Shown here: positions 43,301 to 56,240 of the stretch, piece after piece
How positions within the stretch are numbered: position 1 is the stretch's first letter
Layout of the letters: every line of letters begins with the position of its first letter
NCBI RefSeq assembly: GCF_020882245.1
Contig: NC_083600.1
Location: forward strand, 13,392,001 to 13,456,000
Length of the DNA: 64,000 bases
Source of the DNA: Rhopalosiphum padi
Taxonomy: Eukaryota; Arthropoda; Insecta; Hemiptera; Aphididae
Reading direction: 5' to 3'
Position numbers and translations under genes: made by a program
The notes under the pieces: model-generated
What the model saw: only the letters and a program-made list of their open reading frames with translations
Told to the model about the DNA's origin: nothing
Database searches by the model: none

Positions 43301-43679
43301 AATATATCATATAAAATGTACCTATACAATATTTTAACATAACGACGGCAATGATGATGATTATGTCATTATGATTTTCTATTTCGTCTCTTTGGCACTA
43401 TTAACACTACAGTACACCTTGAATCTTGAAGCTCTTATAATAGTGCCGTGAATCACATCTGCCGTATAATATCGTTTATAAACGTAAACACTATATATCT
43501 ATACCTAACCCTACACGAGAAAAACGGGTGCACATATTATACACAAGTACTTGAGAAAGATATAATATAATTTCCACTTTCTATATAATATTATATAAAC
43601 GACTTTAGTACTGTCCGCAAAAACACATTATACTTTATACTTGTAGTGCTTTGTGCGTAAATATCCACTATGGTAATAT

Positions 43680-44400
43680 ACAGTGATAATTTAATAAATA
43701 TTGATGGTTAGGAGTAGTGGCGATGTAGGATCGACCTTCGGAAGAGACAGCGATGGCTTCGTTCGGTTGACAGGTTTTCAGGAGCGTCGTTTGAAGAAGA
43801 GAAGAAAAATATATATATTTATTTTTTTTTGGTTGGAAACTATACTATATATATTATATAGTACTACGTATATTATAGTATGTAGCCTCTTGGAGAATCC
43901 ACTACCGACCACTAGAAAGAGTAGATGAGTAGAGAAGCTCCTCTGTCAGCGACAGACAACGCACTCTTCTCTCTCCCTCTCCCGACCCCTACTTGCACCC
44001 TCTCTTGTCTCTGTATCTATCTGTTTCTCTCTCTCTCTCTCGTTCCCGCGTGAGTGTTTTTTTTTTCATTATTATTTTACCCCACTCGTCCAAAAACAAA
44101 CTGCCTGTCACGTTTTCGAGAGATGCCATTCGGTCCCTATTTTTCCTTACCCTACCAACACCGCAGATGAACGGTGATGAGTGGAGGTGTACTATTAACA
44201 CAATTTATGGTAACATTCCCTCTGTGCAGAGACTAATATGTTTCTGAAAATTAATTGAAATAATTAATTGCCAACTCCCTTAGACGACGTAACTGCAGCA
44301 GCAATTCAGGCGATATAAACGTTTATAAATGATTACAAGTCAAAACCGAAAAATATAAACGAAACTGCCGGCACCGCCATCACCGTGATAGGGTATAATA
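43680..44400. other. GC-richer segment before exon d, with CT tract
   Basis: A block of mixed composition containing a CT-rich tract (about 43965-44045, TCTCTCTCTCTCTCG) and short open frames on both strands that are low-complexity (Ser/Leu/Arg-rich by virtue of the CT repeat). Nothing recognisable is encoded. Confidence 0.2.
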
Positions 44401-44639
44401 ATATTATCTGATTCATATAATAAAATATAAAATACTTTTATGTAGACCACTATTACATTCACAATGTATGCAAATAAAATAAAATAATTCCATTATAATA
44501 TATTATCGTATATAACTTGCAACAATGTACCCACTAAAATAACTGCATGTATATATATGCTATATTATTTACCACTTATTATATAAAAAAAATCTGAAGT
44601 GGTTACAATATTAAATTATTCAATTTTCATATGTTACAG

Positions 44640-44725
44640 TGGGAATCTGTTAAGGAACAACAAAAATTATGACGAAGCAATTTTGAGCTACAGGTCGGCG
44701 ATCAATTTCAGACCTACATTAGCGT
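44640..44725 (+). CDS. TMTC2: TMTC2 exon d: second TPR repeat
   Basis: The exon has 86 nt, phase 2 in and phase 1 out, so it is too short to be seen as an ORF. After ATGTTACAG the first T completes the Leu begun in exon c. Then GNLLRNNKNYDEAILSYRSA and INFRPTLA follow, a TPR with the conserved A-x-x-x-Y-x-x-A core and a Pro near its end. The RPTLA string is characteristic of the second TMTC2 repeat. The donor is CGT|GTAAAT. An alternative donor two bases earlier would bring a stop into the next exon, so 44725 is preferred. Confidence 0.88.
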
Positions 44726-44901
44726 GTAAATATAATCTGATATAGTATAAAATATATTATGTTTTGTATATAATTTGGATGATAACAGTTAACACCCGTA
44801 TAAATCAATATACACACAATTACAATAATTAGTAATTAATAATTAATAATTATTGTGATCATTTATTTAATTATTAATTTACAATTAAATGTTTATTGCA
44901 G
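44726..44901 (+). other. Intron 4 (176 bp)
   Basis: A short phase 1 intron between GTAAAT and TTTATTGCAG, fully AT-rich. It is the only compact intron in this gene segment and places exons d and e as a pair. Confidence 0.85.
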
Positions 44902-45140
44902 TGGCCTATCTGAGTCTGGGTGACTGTTTGGCAGCTACTAATCAATACACTGAAGCCGAAGTGGTGTTGAAAAAGTGCCTATGTCTGGATGGTTCTAGAG
45001 TAAAAGACATTAGGTCACACGTGGCCGCTAAAAAGTCGTGCGTGTTACGATTAGGCAGAATGTTCGCAACGATTGGAAAACACCAGGAAGCAGTAAAAGT
45101 ATTCAAATCAAGCATTAAATCTGACGAATCTTCGTCGCAG
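44902..45140 (+). CDS. TMTC2: TMTC2 exon e: third and fourth TPR repeats
   Basis: The exon has 239 nt, phase 1 in and phase 0 out. T plus TG forms Leu, continuing as AYLSLGDCLAATNQYTEAEV, then VLKKCLCLDGSRVKDIRSHV, AAKKSCVLRLGRMFATIGKH and QEAVKVFKSSIKSDESSSQ. It holds one TPR with a longer linker (DGSRVKDIRSH, matching the TMTC2 segment that also contains KD-x-x-x-H) and a second TPR beginning SCVLRLG. The upstream ATG at 44889 is in the intron and is not a start. Donor CAG|GTAATC. Confidence 0.93.
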
Positions 45141-46695
45141 GTAATCATTTTTACTTTATATAAACTATAAAGACCGCACCTGATCTTGAAAAAAAATATT
45201 TAATATTAATTATTAGCAAGTGCCGCGGTCGTTTTGAATTTTGATATATATATAACAATGTAATAATGGCACCGAAATATTAACTACAGCGATTAAATAT
45301 AAATTCAATAGTAAAATATATTATACATCTTACTATTATATATTAACGAAATGGACGTGCGATAGCATCCAATAATTACCAATAATGTGTTTTCTATAAC
45401 ATATAGAACTCACACATAGTAATCGCACTATAGTGCTTATATTGTAGACACAAAAAAAAATACGACTTGTACTTAAAGATATTAAATATACGAGAACAAA
45501 TTACTACGGTTTGGCATGGGAAACAGCAGTTAAGATATAGATGTTTCTAACGCCGGAAAAAATAATATAAATCGATAAATACGACAATATAATGATTATA
45601 GTTTAGAACTATTTTGACGAAATAAAAGATAGCTTTATTATTAAGTCGAATATTTCATTCGTACATTATTTATTTTATTGTGTTATAGTATTTCTGTATG
45701 AAATTCGATATTTTTTTGCTGACGGGAGTGTTAAAAAAACTAATAATAATCAACTATATAAAAATACCTAGTTATACATATACGATATATCTATATTGCA
45801 TACGTACATTTACCATTCCAGGCGATAACCTGTGTATTGAATTACGGCGCTGATGTCATTTTTATTTTTAGAGCATATATTCGAATAACAAGTGCTAATA
45901 AAAAAAATAATAAACTCCTTGTAATTTAATACAATCATCTATCTAATATATCTACGCATTATATATATAGCATATAGATAAATAGGGGTCGTCGTTCAGC
46001 ATATCCAATATCAATAGTTGTACCAACGTTAAACGTCGTATTATATAGCAAGAATACATCAGATTGAAAAAAAAATCTCACTGTGTTGTGTGTAGGTACT
46101 TACTAACACAAGAGAAAATAATAATAAAATATAATTTATTTGATGGAATAAATAATGAATATTGCACGAGGCCTTCCTCGATGTTACTTATATATACTCA
46201 CTCCCCAACCCGTATAAACCAAATACTTCAATACAATAATTGTATATAATAATAATAATAATGATAAAACTTCGTATGTTATTGGTTAAGTTCAAACTTT
46301 GTTGTAAATGCGTACCGTACACAATATATATTATAGGTTTATGTATTATATAGTGGCATCGGGTTTTCACACGGGAATTTTTTACTCCAGTACTTCTAAA
46401 GGGTTATAATTTGGAACTGTATAATAAAATTGCAATAAGTGTTGAAGGTAGCCGTCGGCTATAATAGGCGTCAACGAAGGAGCTGCAAATTCTCATTACA
46501 CGCTGCCAGTTTTTTGAATGGAAACGTTAACTCACACGCCTGATGCGCTCGCACGTACAACAATCGTACTCACACACGCACAAAACACACATAAATACAC
46601 GCCTTCGCGTTTACGTCACTGTATTGTACACGTTTTGCAGTGAAAAGGCTCTGCAGACATTTTAATTTATATCGCAATACGACTCGACTTCAGTT

Positions 46696-46730
<35 letters not shown>

Positions 46731-46739
46731 AAGAGAGAG
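46696..46739. repeat. Compound (GT)n-(GA)n microsatellite
   Basis: About 24 bp of GT is followed by about 20 bp of GA with one A interruption. It is directly readable. Confidence 0.92.
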
Positions 46740-47055
46740 TGTGCAGTTATTAATATGATGCTTGCTGCAAACACACGCCACCCAAGAGAGGAGAAAATAC
46801 TAAACTCGGCGTTTATTATTGTTGTGGCTGAGATCTTAAATTTCGCGAGCTCCACCGGCCTATTCCCCAGCGACTAAATGGTTATTAAGAAAATGAAAAC
46901 CGGAGAGAAAAATGTACTCACGACGTCGTAATATCATATATATATATATATATATATGTAATACTCCACTCTGTATTCTAACAGTAAACGCTGCGCCGGG
47001 CGCAACCGCAAACGGGATTTTATCGTCGTCGTACGTTGTTGTTAAAAAAATAATA

Positions 47056-47076
47056 ATGATGATGATGATGATGATA
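47056..47076. repeat. (ATG)n trinucleotide repeat
   Basis: Six to seven tandem ATG units sit just after an AATAATA run in non-coding sequence. Confidence 0.85.
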
Positions 47077-49493
47077 ATGGTTGTATATAGTATAGTATGT
47101 CGTCCAACAAAAACAAACATTAACACTACTATTTTAGACAACATCATGTTTCTTTTTTTTCGATTCCTATGGCGTGCGAATCAATTAAACATCGTTTGGT
47201 TATATATAATTTATATATATATATATATATATATAGATCGGTCAGGGTCGCACATAAGTAACTACATGCTACAACACTGCAGGATAACCACTACTGTATT
47301 TTCATAATGATTCGAGCGGACAAAATCGGTTTTTGACTACGGAAGGACAAGGGCTATAATACTATATTATACAGGAAACGGGCTGAGAATAGTTTACGGT
47401 GGAGGTAATACGTGACGAGCATTTAATAATATGCAAGCTGCTAAGTCAAACATTTCGGGTGCGAACAACACGTCCGTTGTTTGTCCGGTCGCACGGATTG
47501 TCATTGTAATACTATAATAATAACGTTCATTTCGGCGATGCTTATAAAATAACAAACACGACATCGGATCGATTTGTATACACTGTTCGTATTATACATA
47601 TTTTTATAATAATATCGTCTAATATTGATAATATTGATACCAATTTAATATAATGCAAGGATACCGAAAGAGCAGCTCTAGGACTAATGCTCACGATAAA
47701 TTTATTGTATATAATTACTTATCATTTTTCATAGTGAATTAAATGTTTTTATTAATTTCTTTGATTAAATAAATATATTAATTTAATTTTGTTGTCACCC
47801 TAGAAACTTTACGAGTTTCTAATTATGTCACTTCTTAACCCTCGAATAATATTAATTAATAATCATTGTTATAATGAGATCCACTATAAACATAACCATT
47901 CACAAGTAATAACATTCTTATATTTATTGCAATGAGGTAAGCTACCTTTACTATAATAAATAATATTATATGTATCTTATTATAAGATATTAAATATGTA
48001 GGTATATCATACAAGATAATCCTTTTAAAGTTAAACACTCATTTTCATGAAAAGTTTCAATATCTAAAAAAGATATTATAAAGTAATGACAAACAAAATT
48101 TTTAAATTAAAAAAATCATAATTATTTCAATTTTTTTTATAGTTTAAGTTTTTTGTTGTATTTTTCTATGAATTTTAAACGAGTAGTTAATTATTTGTAA
48201 CTAATAAGCATTTAAAATATAGTTGTTAGGAGCGGAGCGGGGCCAATGAAATACCCCGCAAATGGTAAACGGTAGTTCACTAGTCAACCGCTCATCTATG
48301 CTTAAGGTTTTAAATACTTTATATATTATAACTTATAAGTTATAATTATAAATAATTAACTATTCATACGAAATTTTATATTTATATATTGACATCTTCA
48401 AAAAAATATTAAACATTAAACAAAACAATTTTTTTCTAAAATAGTATTTTGTTTAATGCTTTGATAATATTAACTATAAAAGAATTTTTTCCAAAAAAAT
48501 GAAAATTTCAAGAAAATGGATTGTGTTTACGTTTTAAATATTCATAGTGTACAATGTACATACTGTACACGATATATATTTATAAGACATTTTTTTTTAT
48601 TTACTGTGAATCCGCTTTGTTATAACAATAATAATAATAATACTTGTCCGTGCACATATTTTTCAGTTATTTGTTCTCGGAAAACGAAAGAAGGGATTTA
48701 AATTTCACCGGAAAATTTTCTGTAGTGCTATTTATAATAATAATAATAAAATACCAAAGTATTGAAGACTATGTGTAATATTCATGGTCGTTCGCCAGGG
48801 AATTCGACACCTTATATATACGCTATACGGTTCAATCAGAATTCGCGCGCACACCTTTTGACGATCAAATATTCGATCTTTCTCGGTTCGGGGTGCGCGA
48901 TAAGAATATAAAATATAAAGGCGACCCGTGGTAAAGGCCAAAGGAAAAAAAATTCACAAAGACTACCGATGTGTTACACCTCGTTTTTACTTTCCTTTCA
49001 ATATTATAACCTATCCGCCCTATCCGCGGTGAAACCGAAGTATTGAATACAGTAACGATAACGTAGAAGTCCATGTACACATATATAGTATAGTATTAGT
49101 ATTAGTAGCTGTAGTTGTAGTTGTGGTTATGGTAACGGCGACCATAGTAAAATGCGGTGGATGGATAAAAAAAAATACCTTTTTAGGGCTTATGATTAGA
49201 AAACGACTATATACACACTCGGTGAACGTTGGGCAAAAGCCCTCTCTTTTTTTTGTGCACCTGCCTATTATTGAACGTAAATAAAGTAAAGATCGAATAA
49301 TTTATGAAGCTGACGTGCTGAATATATACGTACATACTATATTATATATTAGACCACGCGGTGCGTATCAAAACCACATTATAAGGCGCCCTCCACGTAA
49401 GGTCGGATAGCAAAAGGGGTGGGGTGAGGGTTCAGGAGATGTCGAACGGATCGGCTATACAAGGACGGGAAAGGGCGAGGTTAAAGGATCAAA

Positions 49494-49554
49494 ATGATGT
49501 GTCTATTCATCGTTGCGGCGGCCGTCGTGTGTGCGTGTCGTAAAGAACCAAAAG
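49494..49554 (+). CDS. Possible signal-peptide first exon of a nested small gene (weak)
   Basis: The sequence ATCAAAATGATG is a good insect start context. The frame reads MMCLFIVAAAVVCACRKEPK and then meets AAG|GTATAG, a plausible donor in phase 1. The peptide has a hydrophobic core and a V-C-A site that fits signal-peptidase rules. Many insect secreted-protein genes begin with such a mini-exon. The only nearby acceptor with a good pyrimidine tract (TCTTCGTCTTCAG at about 49833) would add just five residues before a stop, so a full gene is not demonstrated. Chance is a serious alternative. Confidence 0.2.
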
Positions 49555-49566
49555 GTATAGTACACA

Positions 49567-49571
49567 TTACA

Positions 49572-49629
<58 letters not shown>
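49567..49629. repeat. (CA)n microsatellite, about 60 bp
   Basis: This is the longest dinucleotide repeat in the window, with one AT interruption near its start. It lies 12 bp after the possible mini-exon. Confidence 0.95.
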
Positions 49630-49632
<3 letters not shown>

Positions 49633-52600
49633 TATATTATATATACTTCACGAGAATTTACTCATGGCGGTATATAATGTTTGTGTGGCATCTCTCCGGC
49701 GTATAGTAGGTACGCTTATATCGAAAGTAAGGGCCTAATCCGATTGCTCTCCTACTGCGGTGGCGGTGTCTTCGGATGGCAGTTTTCTATTCACAGCCGT
49801 TTCCACCGCCGTCGTCGTCGTCTTCGTCTTCAGATGATACGGAGTTATAGCACAAATAGTGTATAGCTACTCCACTGTGACGGTGAGCGTTATTAAATTT
49901 CCCTCTGGCTGTCGGTTAGGAAGTTATACACACACGCGCGCACACAACAGGCACCCTCGATTTTTTTCAATTGGCCGTTCTCCGACTATATAATAAATAT
50001 TATGTACATAATACACGGGTGTATTACGCGTGCGGTTCTCTTATTAAAAGCACATCTCCGACCTAAGTAAATTCAATATTATATAATATAATATAGGTAT
50101 ATTTGATTGTCGAGTATGTCGAAGAACTGAATTAAACTACATAATATTATAAAAGACTAAAATAGTCACCATTACATTAATATGTATTATGTATATGTTA
50201 TTAATTTACTACTATTTCAATATTATAGAGCATAATATTATATCGTATCTTCATTCAATGTAATAACATCGTCTTCAATACAAAATAATAATTATTCGAG
50301 TGCAATTAACTATTGTTAAAACAGTTATTTATATTTTTAAATGTAATAATTATTTATTACCAACAAATAACAATTACTATATTATATATACATATATATC
50401 CGATTTATACGAACATTATTGTTTTATAATTGTAATTAATTCCATTGTTATAGAAAATAAAAATTTACATTTTAATAAATTGTCCAATAAAATAAATATA
50501 TGTTTCAGTACAATTATTATTTAAAATAAACATTATTTGATGTTTATAGAAGTCAGTCCAGAAAGTTATTACCCTTATTATGAGCTAAATACCGATAGTA
50601 ATTTAAACGGAATAATATGTAATAAGAAATTCATAAAAATTGCCAATATCCAATATTGCCATCATATTATATGACAGTTAAATCTAAATATTTAAACTCA
50701 TATTTTAATAACTAAATATAGATATAAATATTGTATTACATACAAATATACGTTTACCAATTTCTTTATAATATTCCTAATCGATACCCTATTATGTTTA
50801 TCATCGCTATAACAAACAGATCGAATTATTTTTATTGCTTTTCATATATTATTATTCGTTACGAAAATAAACGTTATTTACGCCAGTTTCAAAGTATTAC
50901 GTTGTAAATGGTATTCGGACAAACAATTTTAAATTCCAATATTGTGAAAACTGCAATTGTGTCGTTTACAGCAATGAAATATTTGAAAATAACATCATCG
51001 GTAGACACTAGATATCTTAACTGTATATTATATTGTAAACCTCCATATAAAATTATAAACGGCCATATAGCCGGAAGTGATACACCATTAACGCAGAATT
51101 CGGTTTGTACTATGTAGTAAACAATATTAATAATGACAGCATTTTTTTTTCATCCAACAACAAAATAGATGTTAATAATATAGTTAGTTTTATTAAATAA
51201 AAAAATATAATATCATATTCTGCTTTTTTTGCTATGGATTTGAACATTTTTAATTTCCTAACTTTTTATAATATTCCTTGTAGAGTTTAATCGACCGTAT
51301 TGACCAAAGCCTTTCCTATTCATTTTTTCTAATAAACATATCTTTTTTATCTATTAATTTTACGATACAGTTGTAATTTAAAATTACTATCCTAATAGTA
51401 TTCTCTGTAAATTGTAATACAGTATTTGAAAGTGCACTTGTGTACAGTCTATTTTTGCTTAATTTGTAGTATTCATACATACATTTTTTTATTCTCAAAA
51501 AATAATTTTTGATTTGTTTCAATTTCTTGATTAAAACTATTATCTATTAATACTTCAAGGTATATTAAAATTTTAAATTAAAATGAAAACACAATACAAT
51601 ATTTTAATAAATAATTGTGTATCCTGTGGTGATCTGAGTATTCTAAGTGAAACGTTCTGTTTGTTTTTCAATATAAAAAAGTAATATGCTTATACATTAT
51701 TATTTATTAATATAACTAACATAATACAATAACAACTTATGATAACCTTATTCTGTTTTCTATATTAAAATTATCAGATAATATTAGAGCAATAAAATGG
51801 TGTAGTATAAATATAATTAATAATATTATATATTACAGTATTTTCAAATAATTGTAATTAAATATTAATTAATTTTTATACATTAATTTTTGGTCGTTTT
51901 AAAAAAGTTATGTTTAGAAATGTAAACTCATATAAATGCATATAATTAGTTTTTTACATTTATGTACTAATATATAAATTAATTATATTTATATATATTA
52001 TATAAATACGTAAACATAAATCCATCATATTTTTGACGTATTTCATGATATATATTTAATAATTCAATCCTTTAGATATAAACTGTTTTTATCATATTAT
52101 TTTAATAAATATAAAAAAAAATTAAATTAAATATAAATTCTGATAAATAAAAATATTCTAGGACATGAAATAATGAATGAAAAGCTATTTTGAATTTAAG
52201 GCATTTTAACTTATATAACCTTAAATTTTCAGACTTCAAAAATTTAATTTAAAGTTCAATGTTTTTTCGTATTTTAATAATTCAACAATTGTATTTTATA
52301 GTTGTGTAATTAATTTCAAACGATAATATTATGCGCGTCTTATTTCGCATATAAATAACTTGAATTATATTTGGTAGTCTTTCGTGTATATATTATTATT
52401 TAACTGTAGCATATATATATATACAAGGAAGGCGTACGCTGCAGTATAAAACGTGCACATTTTATTTAAACAAATTTATCCTATGTATTTTCCGTTGCGT
52501 TTGATCTAAATGCATAGAATATATTATATTGTTATTATACCTATAAACATCGCATAGTTTATAGAAATACGTGTTGTTTGTTTTTTTAATTTAATCCACC

Positions 52601-52985
52601 GATATAGATATTCAAAATTTCTTGAAAGATAAACACTATTATTTGTATTAAAATGTTTAAATAATAATATATAAACATAACTGTGTGTTCGACCAAATAA
52701 AAACATATTTTGAGTTTTGACAATCGCCATAATGAAAATGTTCATTCTCGTATTTATCCAAACAATATACTAAAAAGCATATGAAATGTATAAATATACT
52801 CAAAACATAAATAAGTAAACACACACTGTACATATACACATAATATATAATATAATATATTTCCTTCTGGTCTTATTTTTTCCGATTTGTACCTAAAAAA
52901 AATCATTGGTTAAATTTTTTACCTATACATAAACAACCGACTTTCTAGTGGTACAAATCAATTATAATAAGTCAGTACCTATATT

Positions 52986-53915
52986 CAGTTGTTCACGGTA
53001 AGAAGTACCACTAAATATTTCAATAGGATAATCTTGTATTGAAATGGGATTTGTGGAGAATAAAAATAAATTATCTACCAAAGTACATATTATTTTCAGA
53101 TAAATTTCAAGTTTTTAACTCTTTCGGCACGCAAACGCGCAATTTAACTTACTTTTTTTAAATGGCAAAATCATTTGTTTTTTACACATTTAGGTAGTTA
53201 ATTTTAGACTTTTTTTTCTCGTTTTTTCATATGACAAAATTGGCAAATGAAATTGAACGTTGAAATTTAATATTCACGAATAGTCTGATTTTGATCAAAT
53301 TTTAACTATGTTCAATTCAAACTTGAAAATCGAAATAATATATTCAATATTGTTAAATAATAGATAAAACATAAATAAAAACTCATTTGTTTTCATAATA
53401 AATTGAAAGTAGACCAAATAAACGCGTCATATCAATAGAATTTCTATAACGTTTAGAAACATCGAGCCAGAAATGTTGAACAATTTAGGTATTAGGTAAT
53501 AAGTTCAACATAATAGTTGCAAATAATTAAATCTCAATTCATAGTGTGTACATTTTCATTATTTTCATTACCTTCAATATTTATAGTTAGGTATATCTTA
53601 TTTTTAATTATTGTTAAATATTAAATGTCTACGTTAAATTTCATTTGCCAATTTTGTAATAAGAAAAATACTTTTTAAACAAAAATAGTTTTAAAAAAAA
53701 TATTCTAACCAAATTTGTAGAAAAAAAATGGTTTTGCTACTTAAACAAATTTAAGTCTTATTGTGCATACGCGTACTGAAAGGGTTAATAATTTAAAATT
53801 TATCTGAAAATAGGTATTTCGGTAGTTATTCCTATTCATTCCGCAAAAACTCCATTTCAATATATAATGGTCATCTAATTGAAATATTTAGTGATACCTC
53901 TTAGTGTGAACACTG
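52986..53915. mobile_element. Foldback/MITE element with long inverted arms (about 930 bp)
   Basis: Two arms of about 290 bp (roughly 52986-53275 and 53626-53915) are inverted copies with moderate divergence. Matching landmarks read inward are TGTTCAC near the ends, ACTAAATATTTCAAT, TATTGAAATGG, TATTTTCAGATAAATTT, a TAAC-CTTTC-G-ACGC block and ACAAAATTGGCAAATGAAAT. The centre of about 350 bp has a further 9-bp inverted pair (ATGTTGAAC/GTTCAACAT, 53473-53511). No transposase frame is present. I cannot fix the superfamily, and the target duplication is unclear. Confidence 0.75.
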
Positions 53916-55239
53916 TGAACACACTGCATGCATGTGGTTCAATACAGTTTATAAATATATTAATATATAATAAATACATAATACTATAATCTGACTTGAG
54001 TTATATTATAAATACTGTATTTTATAGTAGTGTATATATTTGCATAATGGTTTCAGGCGTAAATATTATTTATATATGTCTTTAAAATTGCATTATTGGC
54101 CTAACAAAAAAAAATATAATACTTATAACTTATAAGTATATATATAATCATATTACCATTATTAAAATAATTATTTATTTGTATATATAAATAATTAAAC
54201 TCTAATTTTATCTATAAAATGTTCATTAATATGAACATAGTATAGTAGTGTCACGTTTTATAACTTTATAAAATTGATATTAAACGAAATATATTTCATA
54301 TCATATTTTAAATGACATAATACCATTATAATTTTTGTTAAATATAAAATCTCACATTTTAATACATAAGGGAAATAATAAATAATTATGTAAACGTAAA
54401 ACAATTAACCGTTAATTAATTTCAAATGTATGGTCGCATCTCCATTTCTGTTGGTTAGTGTATTTCTAAATTGTCATTCATTCCTGGACAAAATGCGATA
54501 TATTATAATATAATTCTTAATTTTACCTGTCGATTTTCAGAACAATTGAAATCCAATTATTTTTTAAATTATTAACGCTGAAATAATAATATATATGATA
54601 AACATATACATAATATAGTTTATATAACAAGGACGACTACAGCAGTCGTGATAAATGGTTTAAAATACCCAGCTATTTTATAGCAATTAACTAATTTATT
54701 GTAGGTACCTAAAGTTAATTTTAAAAGTTAACGATTGCATAAGCCAATTAATTATACTTAAAATTACGTGCCAAGTATGCTATTTCTCGTGTAAGTTAAA
54801 TAAAAAAATAATAATAATCTTGCACATGGTTGTGTTTTTAAATGTGTAACCCTAGTTATAATGAAAACACTAATTATAGTTGATGTTTGAATTTTAGGTT
54901 ATATGCATTTATTCGCTTTAGAACACTTGAAATGCTTTATAAATTGTAATTATCAAATAATAATAATAATATATGTACCTACATGTTTACTATGTCCTGT
55001 TACTGTAGAATCCAAAATTCATAAATATTTATTATTATCTTGGTTAATATTAATAGAACATAATTGGATTAAACTAAAAACGTGAAGTTATGTAAATATA
55101 AAGAAATATTACACGATGATCATTGTAAAAATAAATTGTTTTATTATAACGATAGACGAAAAAAATCGAACATATATAAGAAAATATAATATAATATTTA
55201 ATATTATAGGCAATAAGAATATTGTCACTTTTTCAGGTG

Positions 55240-56240
55240 TAACTATATTGACTATTTTTAACGTTTTCATACGCCGTAAAACGAAATAAAAAACTACTTG
55301 CCCTTCTTTCTCGTTTGAAACGTTTTCAAAAGAAAAAAAGACTAAAAGAAAAAAAACTATATGAAAATATTATGTCGGAAAACAACTGCTTGGAATCAAA
55401 TTAATTAAATATAATACAAAAGCGAATCTATTGTCTGTTTCCTCTTTGGGACCGGAAAACCAACTTGCAGTTTCGATTCTTTCAAAACGCGTATTTTAAT
55501 GGCACCTACTATATGTACAGTGGCCTCGCGTTTTGTTCAGGCACTGCTGCAGGAAGGGGCGTCGCGTCTTTTTGTCTTTCACGGAATATTTCTGCCTCTT
55601 AAACGTTGTTGTTATTAATAATTAGAAAGAAAAAAAGAAGACGAATACGAGACTTGTCTCCGTCGTAGTCGCCCGCACAGCACGGTTTTTGGATATAACA
55701 ATGACCTGAGGAATTTTTTTCTTTAATAAAGACGACTAACAAAAGCTGCAAGTTACAGCAATTAATCAAAATATTTTTCCCCGCCCCACTGGTTTTTTTT
55801 TTTTTTTTGTAAAACAAGGCCAAGTGGATGTTGAGTGCGACGTCAAGTTTTCACACAACAGTCGTCTCAAAAGTTCACTCTAAAAACAATACCTATCCGG
55901 CAAGTGTTTTTGTATTTTATATTTTTTATTTTCTATTCTGCAGGCCCGCTCTTTTTTCTCTCTGGTACTTTAGCTAGATCAAAACTTGTACTCGAGTAGC
56001 TCCCGACTTATATATTGTACGCGAGTATGTGCAAAACAATGACCGACCGGTAATGGTGCAAAAAACAATGTTTCTCGCGTATAGGTACGTGTTAAAATTC
56101 TTTTGAAAATTCAAAACTGAAACCTTCCAAACGTGCTTTTTTCATAATGTCGTGTGTACAAGAATAGCCGTTGTACACACGTATTGTTCTTCGCCGTGGC
56201 AGTATAGAAAAACCCATTACCTTGACGAGCGTGCTTTGAA
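55240..56240. promoter_or_regulatory. Candidate regulatory island, GC-richer
   Basis: Mixed composition with CpG patches (GGCCTCGCGTTTTG near 55522, GGGGCGTCGCGTC near 55556, GTCGTAGTCGCCCGC near 55662) and a poly-T tract at 55793-55810. A short minus frame at 55599-55823 is Lys/Asn-rich because of the poly-T and AT content and is not convincing. Confidence 0.25.

Larger units (their letters stand above)
24242..44639 (+). other. Intron 3 (about 20.4 kb)
   Basis: This is a phase 2 intron from GTGAGT to ATGTTACAG. It is mostly AT-rich sequence. GC-richer islands at 28.2-29.5, 33.0-34.2, 37.1-37.8, 41.4-42.1 and 43.7-44.4 kb and a pogo-like MITE at 42982-43300 are described separately. From about 25000 to 28100, 29600 to 32900, 34200 to 37000 and 38600 to 41400 I see only AT-rich spacer, mononucleotide runs and TA microsatellites. 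Confidence 0.85.
46440..47580. promoter_or_regulatory. Candidate regulatory island with several microsatellites
   Basis: Blocks of higher GC with CpG (GCTGCGCCGGGCGCAACCGC near 46989) are interspersed with (GT)n-(GA)n, (TA)n and (ATG)n repeats. A 131-codon plus frame (46912-47307) is an artefact of TA and ATG repeats. Confidence 0.25.
48740..49960. promoter_or_regulatory. Candidate promoter or enhancer island in intron 5
   Basis: A long stretch of balanced composition with CpG-rich patches (GAATTCGCGCGCACACC near 48841, GTTGCGGCGGCCGTCGTGTG near 49511, CCGCCGTCGTCGTCGTC near 49807). It also contains a 60-bp CA microsatellite and a signal-peptide-like mini-frame at 49494. It could be a nested gene start or an enhancer; the sequence does not decide. 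Confidence 0.3.

Noticed and set aside
44889..44901. ATG at 44889 as a gene start
   Set aside because: It sits in the intron just before the TTGCAG acceptor; exon e is needed in phase 1 after exon d.
46912..47307. A 131-codon plus-strand frame in intron 5
   Set aside because: Its translation is mostly IYIYIY and MMMMMM from TA and ATG microsatellites; no splice or domain support.
50893..51142. Open frames on both strands (plus 50908-51117 with a sushi-like CKPP...NG string; minus about 80 codons without ATG)
   Set aside because: Both strands are open in the same interval, the similarity is a few residues long, and no splice sites fit. Chance is the simplest explanation.
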